A stretch of DNA of 64,000 bases from an uncultured Collinsella sp. (GTDB taxonomy: Bacteria > Actinomycetota > Coriobacteriia > Coriobacteriales > Coriobacteriaceae). The translations under genes were made by a program, and so were the position numbers. Positions 40,881-49,519 of the stretch are shown here, one piece after another. The stretch spans positions 49,316 to 113,315 of the forward strand of contig UQKL01000004.1 in NCBI GenBank assembly GCA_900541695.1. The letters are read 5' to 3'. The notes beneath the pieces are model-generated. The model ran no database searches. It saw only the letters and a list, made by a program, of their open reading frames with translations, and was not told the DNA's origin. The first letter of the stretch is position 1. Each line of letters starts with the position of its first letter.

Positions 40881-41038
40881 CTGTATCTAACTTGTATGCG
40901 AATCTAATCAAGCATGTATTCAATACAACAACAAAACCGCTGATAGCCAATTATCAAAAATCGCATCAGCAAAATTTCTAAGATAAATATAGCATACAAC
41001 TAGTCGACATAACCAAAACATGTATGTAACTTGTATGC
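40881..41038. promoter_or_regulatory. Twin candidate operators for GntR regulator 1
   Basis: Sites 40881-40899 and 41020-41038 read (c/a)TGTAT(c/g)TAACTTGTATGC: 19 bp with two differences. A partial inverted copy, GCATACAACTA, lies at 40992-41002. One full site hugs the gntR start and the other ends 38 bp before the SIS gene start. The region between is very AT-rich. Confidence 0.65.
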
Positions 41039-41076
41039 CATCGAGAGCATCAAACGAGAAGAAAGGCTGATGCACG

Positions 41077-42069
41077 ATGACTACTCAGGAACAGGTTAAG
41101 GATGTCGTCTCCCAGGTTTTGGCTGACAAGGCAGACAAGGGCGGCATCAAGCGCGTCGTGTGGATTGGCGCTGGCGGATCCAACGGCGGCAACTATCCTG
41201 CCCAGTACTTTATGGAGCACGAGGCCACGCAGGTCGTGAGCTCCAGCTACACCAGCAACGAGTTCGTGCACGCCACCCCGGCCTATGTCAACGAGAACAC
41301 CCTGGCCGTCGTCGTGTCCATGCGCGGCACCAAGGAGACCATCGTTGCCGCCCAGGTCGCCAAGGACCACGGCGCCAGCACCATCGCCATCTATGTTGAC
41401 GAGTCCGGCCTCACCGAGGTCTGCGACTACAAGATCCAGTACGACAGCCTGGCCGTCGACGAGTCCTGCATGGGCCGCACCAACTCCGCCGTCGTGACCA
41501 TGATCGCCATGGAGCTTACGCAGCAGACCGAGGGCTATGCCGAGTACGAGACCGCTATGGCCGCCTTCGACTTGGTTGACCCCATCTATCGCAAGGCCGT
41601 CGAGTACACCCGTCCGCTCGCTGCCAAGTGGGCCGAGCAGAACGCCGACAAGCCCTGCATCAACGTCATGGCCCAGGGCCCGCTCTTTGGTGCCGCCTAC
41701 GTCTTTAGCATCTGCAACGTGCAGGAGATGCTGCAGATCGACTCCTGCACCATCAACACCTGCGACTTCTTCCACGGCCCCTTCGAGATTCTGGACAAGC
41801 GCACCTCGCTGTTCCAGCTCATCAGTGTCGGCCGCAGCCGCTGCAACGACGAGCGCGGCATCCGCTTCGTCAACCAGTACGGTGGCGAGCGCGTCTATCA
41901 GCTCGATGCCAAGGAGCTTGGCCTCAACGACATCAAGGACAGCGTGAGCGAATACTTCAACCACCTGATCTTTGCGCCGATCCTCAACAACGTGTATATG
42001 CGCGCGCTTTCTGCCGTCACCCACAAGGACTACATGACGCGCCGCTACATGTGGAAGCTGGACTACTAG
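41077..42069 (+). CDS. SIS-domain sugar-phosphate protein, FrlB-like deglycase (SIS 1)
   Basis: A 330-aa protein with tandem sugar-isomerase (SIS) folds, related to fructoselysine-6-phosphate deglycase FrlB and to the isomerase half of GlmS. Early features are VVWIGAGGSNGGNYPA (phosphate loop) and VVVSMRGTKETI; later CDFFHGPFEIL supplies candidate catalytic residues; the end RRYMWKLDY is typical of FrlB-like members. Expected reaction: release of an amine (lysine or other amino acid) from a phosphorylated Amadori compound. It is divergent from GntR regulator 1, which probably represses it. The ATG follows GAAAGGCTG. Confidence 0.85.
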   Translation: MTTQEQVKDVVSQVLADKADKGGIKRVVWIGAGGSNGGNYPAQYFMEHEATQVVSSSYTSNEFVHATPAYVNENTLAVVVSMRGTKETIVAAQVAKDHGASTIAIYVDESGLTEVCDYKIQYDSLAVDESCMGRTNSAVVTMIAMELTQQTEGYAEYETAMAAFDLVDPIYRKAVEYTRPLAAKWAEQNADKPCINVMAQGPLFGAAYVFSICNVQEMLQIDSCTINTCDFFHGPFEILDKRTSLFQLISVGRSRCNDERGIRFVNQYGGERVYQLDAKELGLNDIKDSVSEYFNHLIFAPILNNVYMRALSAVTHKDYMTRRYMWKLDY

Positions 42070-42106
42070 GGGATAGAGCGGCCTAACAGCTCGATGTCCT
42101 CATAAG

Positions 42107-42169
42107 TTGTGGTGGAATAGTTCCTGTTTGGGGGTTTGAAGCCTCTATTTAGGAACTATTTCACCGCAA
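42107..42169. repeat. Inverted repeat after SIS 1
   Basis: Arms of 19 nt, 42107-42125 and 42151-42169, pair throughout if two G-U pairs are allowed (TTGTGGTGGAATAGTTCCT on the left). No clear T-run follows, so its role as a terminator is uncertain. Confidence 0.6.
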
Positions 42170-42253
42170 CCGCCCAGTAATCCGCTGGGGACGGAGGAAA
42201 ACGGATCACTTTTCCGCTTGCCGATTTGTGCCTTGAAAAATGTATATAACGAC

Positions 42254-42261
42254 TATAACGT
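42254..42261 (-). promoter_or_regulatory. ACGTTATA motif upstream of the DMT transporter
   Basis: TATAACGT (complement ACGTTATA) lies 40 nt before the DMT start. The same 8-mer is found upstream of the IIAB gene (43528) and of GntR regulator 2 (49520), suggesting one shared operator. Confidence 0.4.
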
Positions 42262-42300
42262 AGTATGAAACTTATTGGAAACAATACCGAGGAGGCTGCG

Positions 42301-43380
42301 TTGAAGAAAAGCAATCTGGGCTATGTGCTGGTGCTGATCGCCGCGCTTATGTGGGGCAGCATCGGAATCTTTGTAAAAGGCATCTCGGCCCTGGGTGTTT
42401 CGTCTCAGAGCATGGCGGCCTTTCGCCTGTTGTCAGGTGCCGTCTTAATGGCTCCGGTCTTGGCGTTCATGGGTTGCCAGGGAGGCGATCGTGAGGGAAA
42501 AGCATCGGGTCCCCTGGCACTGTTCAAGGCAAGTCCTAAAGAGCTTGTTCCCTGTGCGCTTCTTGGCATTATCGGCCTCGCCACCGCTAACACGCTTTAT
42601 TACGAGTGTATGGGCGAGGTGGGCATGTCCACGGCCTCGGTGCTGCTCTACACCTCGCCGGTGTTTGGCGTCATGCTCGGCCGCGTGCTTTATCGCGAGG
42701 ATGTGACTCCCAACAAGCTCGTTGCCATCGCTTTTAATATCGGTGGCTGTGTACTTGCAGTGACCAATGGCGACCTTTCCGGTTTCCATTTTTCGGTTTG
42801 GGGCGTCACGTCGGGCGTGATCGCGGGCTTTTGTGGCGCGTCGCTCGCGGTGTTTAGCCGGATAGCAACCAAGACGGTCCACCCGCTGGCTGTCACGTTT
42901 TGGGGCCTTGTTTTTGGCGGTGCGGTTATGGCGGCTATCGCGGCTCCGTGGCCAGATGTCGCCGCGGCAATGTCGCCACAGCTGCTGCTGTTCTTTGGTT
43001 TTGGACTCATCCCCACAGCCGTGGCCTATGTCTTATATATGCAGGGTCTGTCCATGGGGCTCGAGACGTCGAAAGTTCCCGTCGTAATGTCATTCGAGAC
43101 GGTCGTCACCGTACTGCTGGGCATTGGTGTCTACGCCGAGCCCGCCGGCGCGATCAAGGTCCTGGGCATCGTGCTGGTGCTCGCGTCCATCCTGATCATG
43201 AACACCGACTTCTCCAGGCTGCGCAACAGCGTCATTGTCAAACGTATTGTCGAGAGCATGACCTTTAAGCCCAACGCGTGGTGGACCGAAAAATCTCAGG
43301 ACATGGATCTGTTTAAGGAACGCACTGGCATCGCGCTGGAGCCCACCGTGCAGGAAAGCCCCTGGTACTTCGTGCGATAG
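42301..43380 (+). CDS. DMT-superfamily transporter (EamA domains)
   Basis: About 359 aa with two EamA repeats and about ten hydrophobic segments (AALMWGSIGIFVKG in the first, mirrored GTFC/FGLIPTAVAYVLY motifs in the second). I choose TTG 42301 because GAGGAGG ends 5 nt before it; the in-frame ATG at 42265 places the ribosome site inside the gene. A roughly 60-residue hydrophilic C-terminal tail is present. Such proteins usually export amino acids or metabolites. Placement between a deglycase-like gene and a mannose-type PTS suggests export of the amino acid freed from a conjugate, an inference only. Confidence 0.82.
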   Translation: MKKSNLGYVLVLIAALMWGSIGIFVKGISALGVSSQSMAAFRLLSGAVLMAPVLAFMGCQGGDREGKASGPLALFKASPKELVPCALLGIIGLATANTLYYECMGEVGMSTASVLLYTSPVFGVMLGRVLYREDVTPNKLVAIAFNIGGCVLAVTNGDLSGFHFSVWGVTSGVIAGFCGASLAVFSRIATKTVHPLAVTFWGLVFGGAVMAAIAAPWPDVAAAMSPQLLLFFGFGLIPTAVAYVLYMQGLSMGLETSKVPVVMSFETVVTVLLGIGVYAEPAGAIKVLGIVLVLASILIMNTDFSRLRNSVIVKRIVESMTFKPNAWWTEKSQDMDLFKERTGIALEPTVQESPWYFVR

Positions 43381-43527
43381 AGGATTGTGCACGGCGTCTG
43401 GCCTGGGGTTATCCAGCCAGCGCCGGCCTATCCAGCCCCAACGTTTCAAGTACGTTAAACCCGTCAACGGTCGATTTTCACCCGCGAACGGTCTTTATAC
43501 TAATTAGCAATATAAGCAACGTATAAG

Positions 43528-43535
43528 ACGTTATA
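43528..43535 (+). promoter_or_regulatory. ACGTTATA motif in the IIAB promoter
   Basis: ACGTTATA at 43528-43535 is followed by a partial inverted copy (CATAACG at 43541-43547), just before the AAAAGGAGGAGG ribosome site of the PTS IIAB gene. Confidence 0.45.
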
Positions 43536-43563
43536 ATGACCATAACGAAAAGGAGGAGGCAAG

Positions 43564-44487
43564 ATGAATCAGATCATTCTCGCATCTCATGGCGGCCTGG
43601 CCGCAGGCGCCAAAGACACGCTCGAGATGGTTCTCGGCGACGTGTCGAACGTCCACGTCGTGTCGCTTGCTCGTGACGACAAGGAGCCCATCACCAACAA
43701 GGTGGACGCCATGATCGCCACGTTCAACGCGGACGACACCGTCTATGTGCTGACCGATATGCTCGGCAGCTCGGTCAACAACAGCATGGTCGAGCTTTCC
43801 AAGAACGGCACGAAGTTCACGGTTGTCAGCGGTTTCAATATTCCGCTGGCGCTGACGCTCGCTATGAGCCCCGCCCCCATCAAGGGTGCCGAGCTCGCGG
43901 CCCTCATCAACGAGGCCCGCACCGGTCTGACCAACCCCAACGCACCGGTCGAGGCCGTCGCGGCTCCCGCCAAGAAGGCCAAGGCGTCCCGTCACAGCTC
44001 CGGTCCCGCCAAGATCGTCCTCGCACGTCTTGACTACCGTCTGCTGCACGGCCAGGTCGTCTTTACCTGGACCACCAAGGTTCAGGCCGAGCGCATCATC
44101 GTCGTCGACAACGCTGCCGCCAACGATGAGATCAAGAAGGGCGCTCTTAAGCTGGCCAAGCCCCAGGGCGTGCGCCTGAACGTCTTCACCGTCGAGCGTG
44201 CCCTCGCCAAGATGGACAAGCTCAACACCCTCGGCGAGCGCGTCATGTTTGTCTTTGGCAACACTGCCGAGATGCTGCAGTTCTGCCAGGGTTACAAGCT
44301 CGACGCCATCAACCTGGGCGCCACCGCCAACCACGACGGTGCCGATCAGATTGGCGGCAAGGACAGCTCCGTCTTCTTCGACGCCACCCAGAAGGCCGAC
44401 GTCAACCAGCTGCTCGACATGGGCATTAAGCTCTACGTCCAGCAGACCCCTACGTATCAGAGCGTCGACATCGACGCCAAGCTGTAA
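43564..44487 (+). CDS. PTS mannose/fructose/sorbose-family EIIAB fusion
   Basis: A 307-aa fusion: EIIA domain (about 1-120, active His9 in ILASHGG), an Ala/Lys-rich linker (about 122-148) and an EIIB domain (about 149-307, active His162 in RLLHGQVVFTW). Phosphate passes from HPr to His9 to His162 and then to the incoming sugar. The gene has a strong AAAAGGAGGAGG site and starts a IIAB-IIC-IID operon that continues to the second SIS gene. The SIS partners suggest the substrate is an aminated or glycated sugar rather than mannose. Confidence 0.95.
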   Translation: MNQIILASHGGLAAGAKDTLEMVLGDVSNVHVVSLARDDKEPITNKVDAMIATFNADDTVYVLTDMLGSSVNNSMVELSKNGTKFTVVSGFNIPLALTLAMSPAPIKGAELAALINEARTGLTNPNAPVEAVAAPAKKAKASRHSSGPAKIVLARLDYRLLHGQVVFTWTTKVQAERIIVVDNAAANDEIKKGALKLAKPQGVRLNVFTVERALAKMDKLNTLGERVMFVFGNTAEMLQFCQGYKLDAINLGATANHDGADQIGGKDSSVFFDATQKADVNQLLDMGIKLYVQQTPTYQSVDIDAKL

Positions 44488-44523
44488 TCAACCAGGCTTT
44501 TGCCTGACTGAAAGGAGAAGGGT

Positions 44524-45318
44524 ATGAATACGTTCATCAGTGCGGTGCTCGTCGGCCTCGTCGGCGTGTTCTGCATGTGGGACTCCCGCCTGCTCGGTCG
44601 TCTTAACTTCGAGCAGCCCCTCGTTGGCGCTACGCTCGTCGGTCTGCTGCTGGGCGATGTGCCCACCGGTCTTGCCGTCGGTGCCGCCGTCGAGCTCGTG
44701 TCCATGGGCCTGGTGCAGGTCGGCGCCGCCGTTCCGCCCGATATGGTCCTGGGCGGCATCGTGGCCGCTGCCTTTGCGTGCCTGACCGATGCTTCCGCCG
44801 AGACCGCCATGACGATCGCCATCCCGGTCGCCGTCCTGGGTCAGCTCCTCGGCATCGTGTTCCGTTCCATCATCGCCGTCCTCACCCATGTGGCAGATTA
44901 CGCGATTGATAACGGAAAGTTCAAGACCGCCTACCGTATGCACATCTGCGCCGGCTCCGGTTTGTACGCCATCATGTACTTCCTGCCGATCTTCCTCGCC
45001 GTCTTTGTTGGCACCGACCTGGTTCAGGCCATCGTCAACATGGTTCCCGAGTGGCTGTCCACTGGTCTTAACGTTTCGACCAAGATCATGACCGCCTACG
45101 GCTTGGCCCTGCTGCTCACCATGATGATCAAGAAGGGTATGACTCCGTTCCTGTTCATCGGTTTCCTGCTCGCCGCTTACCTCAACCTGTCCGTCATCGC
45201 GGTCGCTCTGATCGGTGTGTGCCTGGCTGTCGTCTTCATGGGCTTCAAGTTCAACGGTTCCCATGCAGCCGCCGGTGTCGATTCCGACTACGATCCGCTC
45301 GAAGACGACGAAGACTAA
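44524..45318 (+). CDS. PTS mannose/fructose/sorbose-family EIIC
   Basis: A 264-aa membrane component with several hydrophobic segments, beginning MNTFISAVLVGLVG and containing the family segment GLAVGAAVELVSMGLVQVG. Together with EIID it forms the sugar channel. The tail is acidic (DYDPLEDDED). The EIID gene begins 14 nt downstream behind AAGGAGGAA, so the two are tightly coupled. Confidence 0.95.
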   Translation: MNTFISAVLVGLVGVFCMWDSRLLGRLNFEQPLVGATLVGLLLGDVPTGLAVGAAVELVSMGLVQVGAAVPPDMVLGGIVAAAFACLTDASAETAMTIAIPVAVLGQLLGIVFRSIIAVLTHVADYAIDNGKFKTAYRMHICAGSGLYAIMYFLPIFLAVFVGTDLVQAIVNMVPEWLSTGLNVSTKIMTAYGLALLLTMMIKKGMTPFLFIGFLLAAYLNLSVIAVALIGVCLAVVFMGFKFNGSHAAAGVDSDYDPLEDDED

Positions 45319-45331
45319 GGAGGAACACACT

Positions 45332-46165
45332 ATGGCAACCGCAACCAAGGACGTGTCCCTGAACAAGAAGGTCAGCCAGTTCTTCTGGCGCTCCTGGGCC
45401 ATCCAGGCCTCTTGGAACTACGAGCGTCAGATGAACATGGGCTTCCTCTACGGTATGGTTCCCACGCTCGATCGCCTCTATCCGGACGAGTCCGACCCCA
45501 AGCAGCTTGCTGCTAAGAAAGAGGCTTACCACCGTCACATGGCGTTCTACAACTGCACCCCGCAGACGAGCGCTTTCATCCTGGGCCTCGCCGCCTCCAT
45601 GGAGGAGGAGTACGCCAAGGATCCCGAGAACTTCAACCCCGATTCGATTAACGCGGTCAAGACCTCCCTTATGGGCCCGCTTTCCGGCATCGGTGACTCC
45701 TTCTTCCAGGGCACCATCCGCGTTATCGCCTTTGGCTTGGGCGTTCAGCTGGCTCAGCAGGGCTCCATCATGGGCCCGATCCTGGCCCTTCTCATCTCCA
45801 TCGTCCCCTCCGTGCTGATTACTTGGTTCGCAGCCAAGATGGGCTATCAGGGCGGCCACGAGTACCTGAGCAAGCTTCAGGGCGGCGACCTCATGGAGAA
45901 GCTCATGTATGTCTGCGGCATCGTGGGTCTTATGTCCGTGGGCGGCATGATCGCCACGCTGATCGGCGCCACCACCCCGCTGCAGTTCGCTGACGGCACC
46001 GTCGTTATCCAGGACATCCTGGACAGCATGATGCCCCAGATGATCTCCCTTGGCCTCACCGGCCTTATGTACTGGCTTATCAAGAAGAACGTCAACACCG
46101 GTTGGCTTCTCGTGATCGCCATTGTGGGCGGCATCGCCCTCTCCGCGGTCGGCATCCTGGCCTAG
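45332..46165 (+). CDS. PTS mannose/fructose/sorbose-family EIID
   Basis: A 277-aa component. The N-terminal amphipathic part has FFWRSWAIQASWNYERQMNMGF, a hallmark of EIID, followed by LMGPLSGIGDSFFQGT and C-terminal hydrophobic segments. I use ATG 45332 behind AAGGAGGAA. It completes a full mannose-type permease with the preceding IIAB and IIC. Confidence 0.95.
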   Translation: MATATKDVSLNKKVSQFFWRSWAIQASWNYERQMNMGFLYGMVPTLDRLYPDESDPKQLAAKKEAYHRHMAFYNCTPQTSAFILGLAASMEEEYAKDPENFNPDSINAVKTSLMGPLSGIGDSFFQGTIRVIAFGLGVQLAQQGSIMGPILALLISIVPSVLITWFAAKMGYQGGHEYLSKLQGGDLMEKLMYVCGIVGLMSVGGMIATLIGATTPLQFADGTVVIQDILDSMMPQMISLGLTGLMYWLIKKNVNTGWLLVIAIVGGIALSAVGILA

Positions 46166-46198
46166 TCGCGACTAAGCGCCTAACCGCTTTCCCCCGGG

Positions 46199-46272
46199 GG
46201 CCTGCCTGGCATCCCATACCCCAGGCAGGCTTCCATCCCTAAATGTGTCAAAGGGCAGTCCCTTTGACACAT
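46199..46272 (+). repeat. Two hairpins between IID and SIS 2
   Basis: GCCTGCCTGG pairs with CCAGGCAGGC (about 46200-46230). ATGTGTCAAAGGG (46243-46255) pairs perfectly with CCCTTTGACACAT (46260-46272) over 4 nt. Neither has a strong T-run, so they may stabilise the upstream mRNA or attenuate SIS 2 relative to the PTS genes. Confidence 0.6.
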
Positions 46273-46362
46273 CCTCAACGGACCGGCGACTCGGTCCAAA
46301 TCACGGTAACCCTGCGAGCGCCCGGCAATGTGGCGCCGCAAAAATTGAAAGGAATGTGTCAG

Positions 46363-47346
46363 ATGTACGAGATCGACCTTAACCTCCCTAAGCAGATCGT
46401 CGCTGACGTCCTGTCCAACCACGAGATCCACAGCGTCGCCTTCGTCGGCTGCGGTGCCTCCATGTCCGACCTTTACCCCGCCAAGTACTTCCTGGCCAAC
46501 AACACGGACAAGCTGAACGTTCAGATCTTCACCGCTAACGAGTTCAACTACGACACGCCTTCCTGGGTCAACGAGCACACCTTCGTGATCACCTGCTCCC
46601 TCGGTGGCTCCACGCCCGAGACCGTCGAGGCCAACAAGACCGCCAAGAAGCACAACTGCCCGGTCGTCTCCCTCACCAACAAGGCTGGCTCCGCTCTGAC
46701 CGTCGACGCTGACTACGTCATCGTTCACGGCTTCCACGCCAACTTCGCTGCCAAGTGCGAGAAGCCCGGCTACGCCATCGCTCTTGCTGTCGAGATCCTT
46801 CAGCAGACCGAGGGCTATGACCACTACGAGGACATGATCACCGGCCTCACCAACGTCTTTGAGCTCTGCGAGAACGCTGCTCAGTCCTGCAAGAAGCTCG
46901 CCAAGAAGTTCGCCGAGGACTTCAAGGACGACAAGATGATCTACTTCATGGCTTCCGGTGCCTCCGAGAAGATGGCTTATTCTCACGCCGCCTTCCTGTT
47001 CACCGAGATGCAGTGGATCGACGCCGCCGCCTACAACACCGGTGAGTACTTCCACGGCCCGTTCGAGGTTTCCACCGAGGGTAAGCCCTACGTCTTCTTC
47101 ATGTCCGATGGCGCTACCCGTCCGATGGACGCCCGCGCCCTCACCTTCCTTAAGCGCATGGGCGCCAAGGTCGCTCTGATCGACTCCAAGGACTACGGCC
47201 TGGCTGACGCCGTGCCCGCGAGCGTCGTCACCTACTTCAACCCGCTGCTGCACCTCGCCGTTATGCGCGAGTACGGCAACCAGATCGCCGAGGCCCGTCA
47301 GCACCCGCTGACCATGCGTCGCTACATGTGGAAGCTTTCCTACTAA
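46363..47346 (+). CDS. SIS-domain sugar-phosphate protein, FrlB-like deglycase (SIS 2)
   Basis: A 327-aa tandem-SIS protein, clearly related to the one at 41077. It has VAFVGCGASMSDLYPA, ITCSLGGSTPETVEA (phosphate-binding), TGEYFHGPFEV (catalytic region) and the same MRRYMWKLSY ending. It sits behind the mannose-type PTS genes as in gfr operons, where GfrE and GfrF deglycate glucoselysine and fructoselysine phosphates. Start: ATG 46363 is 9 nt after GAAAGGA; the ATG at 46354 is too close. Expected product: free amine plus a hexose phosphate. Confidence 0.85.
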   Translation: MYEIDLNLPKQIVADVLSNHEIHSVAFVGCGASMSDLYPAKYFLANNTDKLNVQIFTANEFNYDTPSWVNEHTFVITCSLGGSTPETVEANKTAKKHNCPVVSLTNKAGSALTVDADYVIVHGFHANFAAKCEKPGYAIALAVEILQQTEGYDHYEDMITGLTNVFELCENAAQSCKKLAKKFAEDFKDDKMIYFMASGASEKMAYSHAAFLFTEMQWIDAAAYNTGEYFHGPFEVSTEGKPYVFFMSDGATRPMDARALTFLKRMGAKVALIDSKDYGLADAVPASVVTYFNPLLHLAVMREYGNQIAEARQHPLTMRRYMWKLSY

Positions 47347-47379
47347 TCACAAGTAAGTAGACCTTACGGGTTGATTGAG

Positions 47380-47412
47380 AGGGGATGGGGTTTGCGCCCT
47401 GTCCCCTTTTTT
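47380..47412 (+). terminator. Terminator of the PTS/SIS 2 operon
   Basis: AGGGGATGGGG (47380-47390) pairs with CCCTGTCCCCT (47397-47407), allowing G-U, followed by TTTTTT. Confidence 0.85.
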
Positions 47413-47447
47413 GCTCTGGGGAGGGCGTGTCTGCCGCGTCATAAAAC

Positions 47448-47491
47448 CCCAGATAAAACCTACCAAAATAAACCTGTCCCTTTTTGGCAGG
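47448..47491 (+). repeat. 44-bp REP-like repeat, copy A
   Basis: Begins CCCAGATAAAACCTACC and ends TTTTTGGCAGG, with internal pairing between CCTACCAAAA and TTTTGGCAGG. Copies B (48125-48168, inverted), C (49434-49477, same orientation) and D (57606-57649, inverted) are each 44 bp. Confidence 0.85.
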
Positions 47492-47506
47492 TGGGAGGAG
47501 ATGCGT

Positions 47507-48136
47507 ATGATCAAGGCAGTGCTGTTTGATATGGACGGCGTGCTGGTCGATACCGAGTGGTTCTACAACCGTCGTCGCGTGGCGTTTATGGAAGAGAAGG
47601 GGTTCCACTTTGACGAGATTCCCGATCTTTCGGGGTCTAACGAGCCTGCCATTTGGGAGGCGCTGGTGCCCGACGATATTGAGCTGCGTGAGCGTCTGCG
47701 CGTGGAGTACAAGCAGGTCTACAGCCCGGACCATCCCGTTCCGTATACCGAGCTGCTCAACGAGCAGACGGGGCCGGTGATGCGTGAGCTGCACGAGCGC
47801 GGCGTGAAGTGCGCCATCGCGAGCTCGTCCTATCGCGAGCTCATTGACGAGCTGGTGGAAATTGCCGGTATCGCCGACGTGCTGGACTACACCATCAGCG
47901 GCCACGAGTGCAGTGCGTTTAAGCCCGACCCCGAGATCTACCTGCGTGCCATGGAGGCGCTGGGGGTGGAGCCTGCCGAGTGCCTGGTTATCGAGGACTC
48001 GCCTTTGGGCATCGAGGCCGGCAAGCGCTCCGGCGCCCGAGTCCTGGCGCTGCGTCCGCACGAGGGCGTCAACCTGGACCAGTCCGCCGCCGACACCATC
48101 ATCGACAACCTGACCGACATCCTACCTGCCATTTAG
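47507..48136 (+). CDS. HAD-superfamily phosphatase/phosphoglucomutase-like hydrolase
   Basis: A 209-aa HAD subfamily I enzyme with cap domain, resembling beta-phosphoglucomutase and sugar-phosphate phosphatases. Nucleophile Asp8 and acid Asp10 are in VLFDMDGVLVD, motif II is IASSS, motif III/IV is FKPDPEIY and IEDSPLGIEAGKRSG. Start: ATG 47507, 6 nt after GGGAGGAG. Its last codons run into REP-like copy B, and copy A lies just upstream in the opposite orientation, so the gene is bracketed by inverted repeats. It may process the sugar phosphate formed by the adjacent deglycase, an inference from position. Confidence 0.88.
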   Translation: MIKAVLFDMDGVLVDTEWFYNRRRVAFMEEKGFHFDEIPDLSGSNEPAIWEALVPDDIELRERLRVEYKQVYSPDHPVPYTELLNEQTGPVMRELHERGVKCAIASSSYRELIDELVEIAGIADVLDYTISGHECSAFKPDPEIYLRAMEALGVEPAECLVIEDSPLGIEAGKRSGARVLALRPHEGVNLDQSAADTIIDNLTDILPAI

Positions 48137-48168
48137 GGACAGGTTTATTTTGGCAGGTTTTATCTGGG
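48125..48168 (-). repeat. 44-bp REP-like repeat, copy B, overlapping the HAD gene end
   Basis: Inverted relative to copy A, beginning CCTGCC and ending TTTTATCTGGG on the + strand. It covers the last four codons including the stop of the HAD gene. Confidence 0.85.
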
Positions 48169-48181
48169 CAAACGCCGAATT

Positions 48182-48218
48182 CGCCGTGAAGGGACCGCTC
48201 TCTTCACGGCGTTTTTCT
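48182..48218 (+). terminator. Terminator after the HAD gene
   Basis: CGCCGTGAAG (48182-48191) pairs perfectly with CTTCACGGCG (48202-48211), followed by TTTTTCTTTT. Confidence 0.92.
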
Positions 48219-48342
48219 TTTGAGCGGCCTCACGGTCCTTCTGATGGTTGTCGAGAGAGGGTGAATTGAAGCGCCCCCGCACGCTCCATGCTACAATCGC
48301 GGGCACGCCTCACAACTATATCTGCCTTCGAAAGGAGCCTCC

Positions 48343-49350
48343 GTGGCGAACGCCATCGATCAGCTCACGGACCGCGTGCTCGTGCTCGGCCGCCTCACCA
48401 TCGTTCGCCGTGCCATTACTGCCGTGGCGGTCACCATTTCCGCCGTTCTCCAGACATTTCTGATCCAGGCGTTCATTCAACCCGCCGACCTGCTTCCGAG
48501 TGGTCTTACCGGCGTCGCGGTCCTGCTCGATCGCGTTACCTCGCTCGGCGGCGTTCGAATCGACATCTCGCTCGGCATGCTCGCGCTCAACATCCCCGTG
48601 GCGCTCCTATGCTGGAGCGGCATTAGCAAACGCTTCGTCATCTTCTCGATGATGCAGGTCGTGCTCTCGTCGCTGTTCCTCAACATCTTTCACTTTTCCC
48701 CGTTTTTGGGCGACAAGATCATGCTCATCATTTTTGGCGGCGTGGTCTCGGGTCTGGGCGCTGCCATCGCGCTCAAGTCCGGTGCGTCCACCGGCGGCAC
48801 CGACTTTATCGCGCTGTGGGTCTCCAACCACACGGGCAAGACTATCTGGGGCGTCATCTTTGGTTTCAACTGCTTTATCCTGGCGATTTTTGGCTTTATG
48901 TTTGGTTGGGACAACGCGGCGTACTCTATCGTGTTCCAGTTTATTTCGACCAAGACCATCGACAGTTTCTATCGTCGCTACGACCGCGTGACGCTGCAGA
49001 TCACGACGCGCAAGGCGGACGAGGTCATGACCGCCTATGTTGACCATTTTCAGCACGGCATTAGCTGCGCCGAGGTCATCGGCGGATACAGCCGCGAAAA
49101 GATGTACCTGCTGCACGCCGTTGTCTCGACCTACGAGAGCCAGGACATTATCAAGCTGGTGTGCGACATTGATTCCGGTGCCGTGATCAATGTGTTTCAC
49201 ACGCTCAACTTTGTGGGCGGCTGGTGGGGCGGTCATGTCGACGAGCCCATGCCCACGGCCGTACCTGATCCCGACAAGCCCGCGCGCATGGCCAGCAGGC
49301 AGGCGCGCCTCAGCGAGCAGGACAGCCTGCAGCAGGACGACGGCAGGTAG
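48343..49350 (+). CDS. YitT-family membrane protein (DUF161/DUF2179)
   Basis: A 335-aa protein starting at GTG 48343, chosen for AAAGGAG at 48331-48337. The first about 200 residues contain five to six hydrophobic segments with GGVVSGLGAAIALKSGASTGGTDF, the YitT hallmark. The C-terminal soluble domain (about 220-300, DUF2179) includes GGYSREKMYLLHAVVS. Function of this widespread family is not established. The Ala/Arg/Gln-rich tail is probably disordered. A strong terminator follows. Confidence 0.88.
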   Translation: MANAIDQLTDRVLVLGRLTIVRRAITAVAVTISAVLQTFLIQAFIQPADLLPSGLTGVAVLLDRVTSLGGVRIDISLGMLALNIPVALLCWSGISKRFVIFSMMQVVLSSLFLNIFHFSPFLGDKIMLIIFGGVVSGLGAAIALKSGASTGGTDFIALWVSNHTGKTIWGVIFGFNCFILAIFGFMFGWDNAAYSIVFQFISTKTIDSFYRRYDRVTLQITTRKADEVMTAYVDHFQHGISCAEVIGGYSREKMYLLHAVVSTYESQDIIKLVCDIDSGAVINVFHTLNFVGGWWGGHVDEPMPTAVPDPDKPARMASRQARLSEQDSLQQDDGR

Positions 49351-49391
49351 GGTATTGGCATTTTGCCGGCCTGGCGCAACCCTTCCGTATG

Positions 49392-49433
49392 AGCCCCTCG
49401 AAAGCCTCGCTGCTTTCGAGGGGCTTTCGTTTT
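49392..49433 (+). terminator. yitT terminator
   Basis: A 14-bp perfect stem, 49392-49405 with 49412-49425 (AGCCCCTCGAAAGC and its complement), followed by TTCGTTTT. REP-like copy C begins immediately after. Confidence 0.92.
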
Positions 49434-49477
49434 CCCAGATAAAACCTACCAAAATGAAGCTGTCGCTTTTTGGTAGG
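49434..49477 (+). repeat. 44-bp REP-like repeat, copy C
   Basis: Same orientation as copy A with a few substitutions (TGAAGCTGTCGC in the middle); its flanking stem bases covary, GGTAGG here matching CCTACC. Confidence 0.82.
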
Positions 49478-49519
49478 GAGGGTGTATCGTTTTATCATTA
49501 TGAGGTAACATGAAACTAG

